Shown in pieces: positions 9,020-15,192 of a stretch of DNA of 64,000 bases. Below the pieces are notes generated by a model. That model saw nothing but the letters and a program-made list of their open reading frames with translations, did no database searches and had not been told where the DNA came from. Both the position numbers and the translations under genes were made by a program. Numbering within the stretch: the first letter of the stretch is position 1; each line of letters opens with the position of its first letter. The stretch is taken from the NCBI GenBank assembly GCA_902363575.1, contig CABJAJ010000002.1:614154-678153 (forward strand), written 5' to 3'. This DNA is from Rikenellaceae bacterium (GTDB lineage: Bacteria > Bacteroidota > Bacteroidia > Bacteroidales > Rikenellaceae).

Positions 9020-9657
9020 ATTTCCTTGTTTTCTTCGTTGTTACTCGACAGATGATACCGCGTAAGGTAGTCGTCGATCAGCTCCAGTCCGCGGGCGGTC
9101 GAAATACCCCGGAAAAAGTTGCTCACGATCTGCACGAACGCCTCCCGCTCGGACATCCCTTTGGGGATAATCAGGTCGCGCCGCACCACCAGGGCCGACG
9201 CGGTGTAATAAAGCACCGATATGGCCAGTTCGATGTTGATGCCCCGCACGAACAAGCCGTCCGCGATTCCCTTTTCGAGCCGCAGCCGCAGCTCTTCCGT
9301 CCGCTTGCAGAGGTACGCCTCGGTCAGCTTGTCGTGCACCTCCGGGTAGAATTTCTTGAGGTTGGCCGCCATGCGGTTGGTCACCTCCGAGGAAGCCATC
9401 ACCTCGCCCAGCACCATGAACATTTCCTCGAGCACATTGCGGGCCGAAGCGGTCATCTCGGCGTAACGCTGCTGCATCCGCTCGAAGTAGCGGTTCATGG
9501 CCAGCAGGAGTAAACCCTGCTTGTCGCCGAACTGCTCGTAAAGCGTCCGCTTCGACACGCCCAGCGAACGGGCGATGTCGTCCATGCGCACGGCCTTGAT
9601 CCCCTGCGTCGCGAACATTTCCATCGCCTGATCGATTATATGGTCTCTTTGTATCAT
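9016..9657 (-). CDS. TetR/AcrR family transcriptional regulator
   Basis: A 213-residue one-component regulator and first gene of the efflux operon. The N-terminal helix-turn-helix spans about residues 8-50 (IIDQAMEMFATQGIKAVRMD, then RSLGVSKRTLYEQFGDKQGL); the rest is the all-helical ligand-binding and dimerisation domain. The open frame continues upstream, but the family start (MIQRDHIIDQAMEMFA) and the promoter at 9683-9712 place the initiator at 9657. As the promoter-proximal gene it probably represses its own operon and is relieved by pump substrates (inference from family and position). Confidence 0.92.
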   Translation of the reverse strand: MIQRDHIIDQAMEMFATQGIKAVRMDDIARSLGVSKRTLYEQFGDKQGLLLLAMNRYFERMQQRYAEMTASARNVLEEMFMVLGEVMASSEVTNRMAANLKKFYPEVHDKLTEAYLCKRTEELRLRLEKGIADGLFVRGINIELAISVLYYTASALVVRRDLIIPKGMSEREAFVQIVSNFFRGISTARGLELIDDYLTRYHLSSNNEENKEI

Positions 9658-9682
9658 AACTCGCTTCGCTTTGCATGCGGGA

Positions 9683-9712
9683 CAAAGGTACTGCAAAAAC
9701 TCGGAAAACAAA
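9683..9712 (-). promoter_or_regulatory. promoter of the tetR-efflux operon
   Basis: Minus-strand TTTG (9709-9712), 18 bp spacer, TACCTTTG (9683-9690): a good Bacteroidota promoter with a predicted leader of about 20 nt before the tetR ATG. Confidence 0.75.
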
Positions 9713-9839
9713 TAGAGTTTTTCGATTTTTCGCGTTTTCCTACAAAAATTTCGCCCGATCGGACTCCTTTCCGTCACATCCGAGTAACGAATTGAGAACC
9801 GAAGTATTGCATCCTGCCGGCGAAGCGGCGCAAAAGGCC

Positions 9840-9869
9840 GGTAAAACGACCGCCTGAAAAACCGGTCGT
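9840..9869 (-). terminator. possible terminator closing the Rhs array
   Basis: ACGACCG/CGGTCGT (7 bp) with a 10-nt loop, followed on the minus strand by TTTTAC. It would stop transcripts running out of the Rhs array towards tetR. The sequence between here and 10085 holds no gene I can support. Confidence 0.35.
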
Positions 9870-10084
9870 CCGCTTTTCGTCCGTTTTCGCCCGGTCTGCA
9901 TCCACCGCTCCGACGGAGTGCTTGCAACGGGAAACGAAGATAAAAGAAAATTCTGCCGTCTCGCATACAAGACGGTCGAAGAAAACCCGTTCCGGGGTTT
10001 GTCCATCACGTTGAATTTGTTGCCCGGACTCCACGCCGAAGGCGCATAGGTCTCGACGATGAACGGATGTCAGGCTTCGTCGCA

Positions 10085-10324
10085 ACCTCGCAGCGCCCTC
10101 ACCCGCTGCTCACGCGACGGACTTCCGCCCTCAATTCAGGTAATTATATCCGTAAGAGCAAGCGTTTTCGGGCGTCGGGCAAAGATTTGCCGACAAACTT
10201 TATCCGGATTGGGATCGGCTTGAACGACCGGGCGAGTCGTGGGCATGAGGAGAGCAGTAGATGTTTCCAAAGTAGAAAAATTCCGCCGAAATAGTAAATT
10301 CCGGCGGAAGAATTGACGCAATGG
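10085..10324 (-). pseudogene. decayed Rhs cassette junction (third copy)
   Basis: Positions 10137-10324 are the third copy of the junction repeat that follows each immunity gene in the array, including its hairpin. It continues into Rhs core sequence reading PENACSYGYNY, then degenerates: the codons equivalent to LNLVEEVRRN contain an in-frame TGA and another TGA follows soon after, while DNA resemblance (GCGACGGACTTCC) persists to about 10114. No toxin tip is recognisable beyond. It looks like the stub of a further cassette that has been lost or decayed. Confidence 0.75.
10276..10309 (-). terminator. terminator in junction copy 3
   Basis: TTCCGCCG (10281-10288) pairs with CGGCGGAA (10302-10309); on the minus strand the stem is followed by TTTTT. 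It ends the transcript of the distal cassette 24 bp after its last gene. Confidence 0.75.
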
Positions 10325-10332
10325 AAAGATTG

Positions 10333-10956
10333 TTAATTGGAATCCTCTGATGGATTCTCCGGATATAATTCTATCTCGAATTGTAAGGACATACCCTCTA
10401 CGGGCTCATATCTTCTAAAAGTAATCTCTCGATTACCTCTATTATAATAGTCCGAATAGGGTTGGGCATACAACCAGTTGATAAACTTCTCTGTCAGTTC
10501 ATACCATAAAAGAATTTTTTGAAATGGTTGCTGTTCTAAAGAATCAATAAGATCTAATTGACTTGCTACTATATCATTCCCGTCATATAAATTAAAAATA
10601 TCAATATATATCGGTTTGATCATTTTAGCGGTATCGCTCAGATCTCCATCGAAAAATAACTCGCAATCTAATTCAACGGTCATCGCCGAGTCAATAAACG
10701 GAACGTACATTTTCAGCGGTTCGTATTTCGAGTCACCCTCCTTTAACGGGATGAGGCGGGGTACATAATTAATGTCTCGACCAATCAATTCTATTCCGTG
10801 AGGGTAGCAATAAAACACTCCGGGATCAGAATTTTTGGTCTCTTTGTGAATGCGCACCGAGTCCGTTTCCCGGATCTGGGCATAACTATTTCGCATCATT
10901 CCGCTGTGCAGAATTATAAGCGAAAATAAAATCGTTAAAATAGTTGTACGTCTCAT
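10333..10956 (-). CDS. presumptive immunity protein of distal Rhs cassette (exported)
   Basis: A 207-residue protein of unknown family. The start at 10956 is chosen because it gives a clear signal peptide (MRRTTILTILFSLIILHSG, probable cleavage after SYAQ) and because its ATG overlaps the TAA of the toxin cassette as TAATG. Position directly behind a Rhs C-terminal module, tight coupling and AT-rich composition are the hallmarks of an immunity gene; no sequence motif identifies it. The export signal suggests that the cognate toxin is neutralised in the periplasm or at the outer membrane. It is separated from the next junction by 9 bp. Confidence 0.7.
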   Translation of the reverse strand: MRRTTILTILFSLIILHSGMMRNSYAQIRETDSVRIHKETKNSDPGVFYCYPHGIELIGRDINYVPRLIPLKEGDSKYEPLKMYVPFIDSAMTVELDCELFFDGDLSDTAKMIKPIYIDIFNLYDGNDIVASQLDLIDSLEQQPFQKILLWYELTEKFINWLYAQPYSDYYNRGNREITFRRYEPVEGMSLQFEIELYPENPSEDSN

Positions 10957-12134
10957 TAGTATTTCATTGGAGTCCAATATTTTTGTAGCATAGACTGAAG
11001 TTGTTTCGTTTTCGGATGAGCAGGATAATACTGAAGCTCATTATAAATTCCGGAAAGGTTAGCTTGCGATCCCTTTAGAAAATTTCTAACCGCTATTTGC
11101 ATATTCGTCCACGAATAATCCTCTATTAAAAGGGCATTAAATGCAGCTTCCCATTTGCGTCCTGCCAGGTTGTCATTTCCCATAGCACTGGATAAAGCCC
11201 CTAAAAAACTGTTTTGCAATATCCCACAACAGAACACATATGCTTCTACTTCATTGAAGATTGAAGCGCCGAACTGTCCGTTCATATGCTGAATCGCGTG
11301 GAATAATTCATGCGCTAAATAGGCAACAGTTAAGCAATTAATTTCTTTAATAAGTCCCGCTAAAAGGGCTCCTCTATAAGCTCCTGGTGGACTGAAAGAT
11401 GCTCCTGCCGCGGCATTCCCTAGAGTTGAACCATTTATTTCATAGATAAATTTTGTAGAACTCGTCAAATCATTCAATACCTTATAACCACCATTTTCAT
11501 ATATTGTATTAATTATCCTTATGATATTTGAAATTTGTGGGTTAGTGCCTGTATAGGTCATCCCTGGGATATAATTCAGTCGTTCATTTCCAAAATACAG
11601 GACAAGTATCCTTCCGTCGGGATCAACATAAAGCATCGGATTATTGTAGCAAAAGTGATAAGGATTCATAAACTGATACTTGGGGTCCTGAACCAGCCAT
11701 CTGCCCAGATTAGGATCGTACATCCGTGCACCGTAGTCCAGAAGATTGACCGCTCCGGTTGCCTGCCACTCCTTCCCGTTGAATAGGTATCGGTTGCCGG
11801 AGATCGGCAGATCGGCGGCGTCCCACCTCTTGCCGAAAGGATAGTAGTTGATCTTTTCCAATGCGCGGCCGTTCTGATCGGCGACCACGCGAACGCTACC
11901 CAGGTAGTCGGTCACATGGTACTGCACCTCGCTCCCGGCGCTCGTGCAGACGATACGGCCGCCGGTGAAACCCACGCTTTCGGGCGCATAGATGGTGCCC
12001 CGTTTGCTGTATATCAAAGAACCAAAATAGAGGAACCCGCAGCCCATCGCATCGCTCACCTCCAGCTTGGTGCCGTCGGCAAGGTACTTATATCGTGCGG
12101 AGACCGATCCGTTGCGACGGACTTCCTCCACCAA
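10956..12134 (-). CDS. silent Rhs C-terminal cassette with metallopeptidase tip (distal)
   Basis: An Rhs fragment: residues 1-150 are the end of the Rhs core, including the repeat-associated signature YLGSVRVVADQNGRALEKIN and GARMYDPNLGRWLVQDP; the remaining ~240 residues are a unique tip. The tip has a zinc-metallopeptidase motif HELFH (275-279) and a downstream NEVEAY (294-299) able to give the third, glutamate ligand, so a gluzincin-like peptidase is likely. There is no ATG: the frame can only begin at TTG (12134), and a conserved in-frame TAA lies 21 codons further upstream. No signal peptide and no clear promoter are present. It is best read as a silent donor cassette for the full rhs gene; expression on its own is doubtful. 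The tip is markedly AT-rich relative to the core. Confidence 0.8.
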   Translation of the reverse strand: MVEEVRRNGSVSARYKYLADGTKLEVSDAMGCGFLYFGSLIYSKRGTIYAPESVGFTGGRIVCTSAGSEVQYHVTDYLGSVRVVADQNGRALEKINYYPFGKRWDAADLPISGNRYLFNGKEWQATGAVNLLDYGARMYDPNLGRWLVQDPKYQFMNPYHFCYNNPMLYVDPDGRILVLYFGNERLNYIPGMTYTGTNPQISNIIRIINTIYENGGYKVLNDLTSSTKFIYEINGSTLGNAAAGASFSPPGAYRGALLAGLIKEINCLTVAYLAHELFHAIQHMNGQFGASIFNEVEAYVFCCGILQNSFLGALSSAMGNDNLAGRKWEAAFNALLIEDYSWTNMQIAVRNFLKGSQANLSGIYNELQYYPAHPKTKQLQSMLQKYWTPMKY

Positions 12135-12178
12135 ATTTAGGTAATTATATCCGTAAGAGCAAGCGTTTTCGGGCGTCG
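11710..12178 (-). repeat. Rhs recombination arm, distal copy (identical to 15959-16427)
   Basis: Base-by-base reading shows these 469 bp to be identical to 15959-16427 in the full rhs gene. The adjacent cassette's arm (about 13790-14256) matches the same stretch with some 20 or more differences. The identity stops at the base where junction sequence replaces Rhs coding sequence. Confidence 0.93.
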
Positions 12179-12324
12179 GGCAAAGATTTGCTGACGAACT
12201 TTAACCGGGTTGGGAGTCGGCTTGAACGACCGGGCGAGTCGTGGGCATTGGTTTGGCGAGGTATTCTTCTAAATAGAAACTTCCGCCGAAATAGCAAATT
12301 TCGGCGGAAGAATTGACGTAATGG
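12138..12324 (-). repeat. cassette junction repeat, copy 2
   Basis: Second copy of the ~190-bp junction (others 10137-10324 and 14215-14402). It carries the Rhs codons PENACSYGYNYLNL, a conserved in-frame TAA upstream of them, the block around GGCTTGAACGACCGGGCGAG, and a hairpin whose stem here extends to 12 perfect base pairs (12281-12292 with 12298-12309). This copy diverges from the other two between 12246 and 12280 and has a weaker T-run. Confidence 0.85.
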
Positions 12325-12377
12325 CTATGATATTAGGAAGGCTGTCTGGATTACAGATTAACTGCGGTGTAAACAAT

Positions 12378-12401
12378 ACTCCCGGTCAAGCGACCGGGAG
12401 T
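12378..12401 (-). terminator. terminator after the proximal cassette's immunity gene
   Basis: A perfect 10-bp stem ACTCCCGGTC/GACCGGGAGT with a 4-nt loop, 22 bp beyond the stop at 12423, followed on the minus strand by ATTGTTT. Confidence 0.65.
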
Positions 12402-12422
12402 AACATAATCTACAATTTCATT

Positions 12423-13010
12423 CTAATCGCCATCATAGATCCATAAAGTTGTTGGAAACTGGATTTGTCCGTCATGGATAATTATTCTATATGCACGGGA
12501 ATAAGGAGTATCGAAAATAATTCCGCGTCTGAGCGTCTCTTCTATCATTGCTTCAATATCACCAGTATAAACTAAACTTTCCGCGTATTTTTCTCGAATT
12601 GAAGCTTCCGTGTATTTTGAGGTAAACAACTCTTTATTGTAACCATCATATTCATACTTCAAATACGACTCCCTGGAATATGCACTGATATCAAATATGT
12701 TTTTCAGATCAGGAACAGCATGCTTAAAAACGAATAATAGCGTGTCATTTTGAAGGTTATACCTGAATCCTTTATCAACTAAGGCTTCTATAATGATCTT
12801 ATAATCTCCATTATGTAATTCTTGGCTTTCATCCGTCCTCCATTTATTAATTTCAATCTTATATTTCCCCTTCCTGTTCTTTACGCAACAATGAAATTGT
12901 TTACCTTCCACATCCGTTCTTGCTGCCAACCAAAGTTCATATAGCGTTTGTTGGGCTTGAATGCTGGTGCAACAAAAAATGCACGAAATTAGGATCAGAA
13001 TTTTTTTCAT
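12423..13010 (-). CDS. presumptive immunity protein of proximal Rhs cassette (exported)
   Basis: A 195-residue protein of unknown family with a signal peptide (MKKILILISCIFCCTSIQAQ). Its ATG overlaps the TGA of the preceding toxin cassette (ATGA, 13007-13010). The mature part is polar, rich in Lys, Glu and Tyr, and AT-rich at the DNA level. By position it should neutralise the M91-like metallopeptidase tip; export suggests that this occurs outside the cytoplasm. It is not visibly similar to the other two presumptive immunity proteins, as expected for specific pairs. Confidence 0.7.
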   Translation of the reverse strand: MKKILILISCIFCCTSIQAQQTLYELWLAARTDVEGKQFHCCVKNRKGKYKIEINKWRTDESQELHNGDYKIIIEALVDKGFRYNLQNDTLLFVFKHAVPDLKNIFDISAYSRESYLKYEYDGYNKELFTSKYTEASIREKYAESLVYTGDIEAMIEETLRRGIIFDTPYSRAYRIIIHDGQIQFPTTLWIYDGD

Positions 13011-14209
13011 AATGAATCTTTTGTTATGATAGAGGGTTGTTTGATAATAAATTGATACCTCCGATTTGGATTTAATATGTTATAGCTCGTTTTCTCGTTT
13101 CTGTTTATATAAAGGGCTCGTAGTTGTGAGTCAATAAGCAGACTTCCATTTCCGATTTCATGAAAATAATGTGTCCTGAGAGGGAGATTATGTTCAGCAC
13201 GAACTTTATTTTCCCAATGTGTTGCATATATTTCATCATAAGTAGCATAACTTTCGGATTTAGCATCTTTATATCTGATCCACTTATCTCCGTCTCTTAA
13301 TCCATCCAAATCGTGTAGCGCATGTGCAAGTTCATGCGCCAGACTTATAAATGGAATGTAATCATCTACGCCGTTTGTTGTTACTGCACAATACTTATTA
13401 TGCACTCTGTTAGGCAGCCAATATACTGTTTTTTCCAAATGTTCGTAATAAGACTTGTTGCTGAATTTTATTTCAATTTCTTTTTCTGAAGCTACTATCC
13501 GACATAAAAGCTGAAATCCAGCAGGGCCGCCTGTGATTAATTGCATTAAATTTGTTTGCAGTTTTAATATTTCCGGATCATTACCATCGTACAGTTGATC
13601 CCTCGAATCGTAAAATCCCCATTTATTATTTACTACTCTCCATTCATAATATCTTCCTTTATCTGCCGCCCAGACCTTGATTTTCCTTCCATCCGGATCG
13701 ATAAAACGCACAGGATTGTTGTAACAGAAAGCATACGGATTTGCGGATTGATACTCCGGGTCCTGCACGAACCAACGGCCCAGATTCGCATCGTACATCC
13801 GTGCACCGTAGTCCAGGAGATTGACCGCTCCGGTTGCCTGCCACTCCTTGCCGTTGAATAGGTATCGGTTATTGGTGAGTTGTTGATCGGCGGCGTCCCA
13901 CCTCTTGCCGAAAGGATAGTAGTTGATCTTTTCCAATGCGCGGCCGTCCTGATCGGCGACCACGCGAACGCTACCCAGGTAGTCGGTCACATGGTACAAC
14001 ACCTCGCTCCCGGCGCTTGTGCAGACGATGCGGCCGCCGGTGAAACCCACGCTTTCGGGCGCATAGATGGTGCCCCGTTTGCTGTATATCAAAGAACCGA
14101 AATAGAGGAACCCGCAGCCCATCGCATCGCTCACCTCCAGCTTGGTGCCGTCGGCAAGGTACTTATACCGTGCGGCGACCGATCCGTTGCGACGGACTTC
14201 CTCCACCAA
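13007..14209 (-). CDS. silent Rhs C-terminal cassette with M91-like metallopeptidase tip (proximal)
   Basis: Residues 1-152 repeat the Rhs core end (DYLGSVRVVADQDGRALEK, GARMYDANLGRWFVQDP); the tip of about 240 residues is unique. It contains HELAHALHDLDG with the zinc motif HELAH at 292-296 and, about 35 residues on, HWENKVRAEHNLPLRTHY. This pairing of HExxHxxxxxxG with ENxxRxExxLPxR resembles peptidase family M91 (NleD-like effectors, often Rhs-associated). As in the distal cassette there is no ATG, only TTG at 14209, with an in-frame TAA a few codons before the homology ends. No promoter or signal peptide is seen. It is probably a silent donor of an alternative toxin tip. Confidence 0.8.
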   Translation of the reverse strand: MVEEVRRNGSVAARYKYLADGTKLEVSDAMGCGFLYFGSLIYSKRGTIYAPESVGFTGGRIVCTSAGSEVLYHVTDYLGSVRVVADQDGRALEKINYYPFGKRWDAADQQLTNNRYLFNGKEWQATGAVNLLDYGARMYDANLGRWFVQDPEYQSANPYAFCYNNPVRFIDPDGRKIKVWAADKGRYYEWRVVNNKWGFYDSRDQLYDGNDPEILKLQTNLMQLITGGPAGFQLLCRIVASEKEIEIKFSNKSYYEHLEKTVYWLPNRVHNKYCAVTTNGVDDYIPFISLAHELAHALHDLDGLRDGDKWIRYKDAKSESYATYDEIYATHWENKVRAEHNLPLRTHYFHEIGNGSLLIDSQLRALYINRNEKTSYNILNPNRRYQFIIKQPSIITKDSL

Positions 14210-14214
14210 ATTTA

Positions 14215-14402
14215 GGTAATTATATCCGTAAGAGCAAGCGTTTTCGGGCGTTGGGCAAAGATTTGCCGACGAACTTTAACCGGGTTGGGAGTCGGCTTGA
14301 ACGACCGGGCGAGTCGTGGGCATGAGGAGAGCAGTAGGTGTTTCCAAAAACAGAAAAATTCCGCCGAAATAGTAAATTCCGGCGGAAGAATTGACGTAAT
14401 GG
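14215..14402 (-). repeat. cassette junction repeat, copy 1
   Basis: First copy of the junction, between the immunity gene of the full rhs and the proximal cassette. It is very close to copy 3, including GTGGGCATGAGGAGAGCAGTA, which copy 2 lacks. It carries the hairpin at 14359-14387 and the conserved in-frame TAA. The stretch 14403-14509 between this junction and the immunity gene is AT-rich and holds no feature I can support. Confidence 0.85.
14354..14387 (-). terminator. terminator in junction copy 1
   Basis: TTCCGCCG (14359-14366) pairs with CGGCGGAA (14380-14387), followed on the minus strand by TTTTTCTG. It should end the main rhs operon transcript before the silent cassettes. Confidence 0.78.
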
Positions 14403-14509
14403 CAGCAAATATGAATCTGAATATACGGTTTACATTGGTAGCTGAACTTGCAGATGTATATACATAACTCACTGATTTGATGGGAGTAAAAGATTTATTA
14501 AGGAGAAAC

Positions 14510-15178
14510 CTATATTAGTCGTTTATTCGCACGAATAGTTATGCTATTTGATTTATGTAAATTTGTTTTTAAGGACGAATAAAAACTTAAATCGCCACCA
14601 AATTCGGTTTGCATTGAATCAATCAATTGCATTATTTCCGCATCAGTTCTCAAATTGAGCTCGTTAATTAGCAGATCATGGATAATAAAACTGTAATCAG
14701 TCCCCATTGTATTAGAACTACTATTTATCTGATGGATTAAATTTGATTTATTCTCATTCAGGGTTTGATTTATAAGTTCTCTATTAGCAATATAAAATTT
14801 CCGCTTGTCTTTATCCGTTTCATTCATTTCAATGGCCTTGAATAAATTTAAATACATTTGACGTTGATACGGGTATAGGAAATTACTTTGATCTAATTTC
14901 TCGACAAATGAGAATCCCTCTTCCCACTTTCTTTCTGCCAACAATAATACAATTTTGACATCTACAAGAGCCCAGGTATATTCCCCTTCTTGAGCTTCCA
15001 CAGCCTTATCAACGTATTTTAACGCTTTTTTTAAGGTTGAATTCTTCGGGTTCTGTTCATATTTACCACAGAGCCGCCATGCTTCGGATGTATAATAAGT
15101 TGCATCTTTCTCCCTTGGCGTGCAGCCGATGGTGAGGCTGAAAACAAGTAGAAAATTTACTAATCTTTTACAAGTCAT
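14510..15178 (-). CDS. presumptive immunity lipoprotein of the expressed Rhs toxin
   Basis: A 222-residue predicted lipoprotein; the start at 15178 gives the signal MTCKRLVNFLLVFSLTIGC with lipobox TIGC. An earlier in-frame ATG (15223) would bury the signal and overlap rhs, so it is not preferred. The mature part is helical with TPR-like spacing (ALKYVDKAVEAQEGEYTWAL; a second similar segment follows). It begins 14 bp after the rhs stop, unlike the overlapping cassette pairs. The place directly behind the toxin tip and the AT-rich composition argue for immunity; the function is not otherwise shown. Confidence 0.68.
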   Translation of the reverse strand: MTCKRLVNFLLVFSLTIGCTPREKDATYYTSEAWRLCGKYEQNPKNSTLKKALKYVDKAVEAQEGEYTWALVDVKIVLLLAERKWEEGFSFVEKLDQSNFLYPYQRQMYLNLFKAIEMNETDKDKRKFYIANRELINQTLNENKSNLIHQINSSSNTMGTDYSFIIHDLLINELNLRTDAEIMQLIDSMQTEFGGDLSFYSSLKTNLHKSNSITIRANKRLI

Positions 15179-15192
15179 AGAATTTAAATAAT

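Noticed and set aside
3479..9055. A very long open frame on the plus strand opposite the efflux operon
   Set aside because: It is antisense to three well-supported genes (RND pump, adaptor, TolC), has no family motif and is rich in His, Arg and Asp. It arises from GC-rich codon bias.
10956..14209. Treating the two Rhs modules as ordinary independent genes starting at TTG
   Set aside because: The TTG is an internal Leu codon of the Rhs core (in the full gene it codes for the Leu before VEEV), no promoter or signal peptide precedes it, and a conserved stop lies just upstream. They are listed as silent cassettes, with this uncertainty stated.
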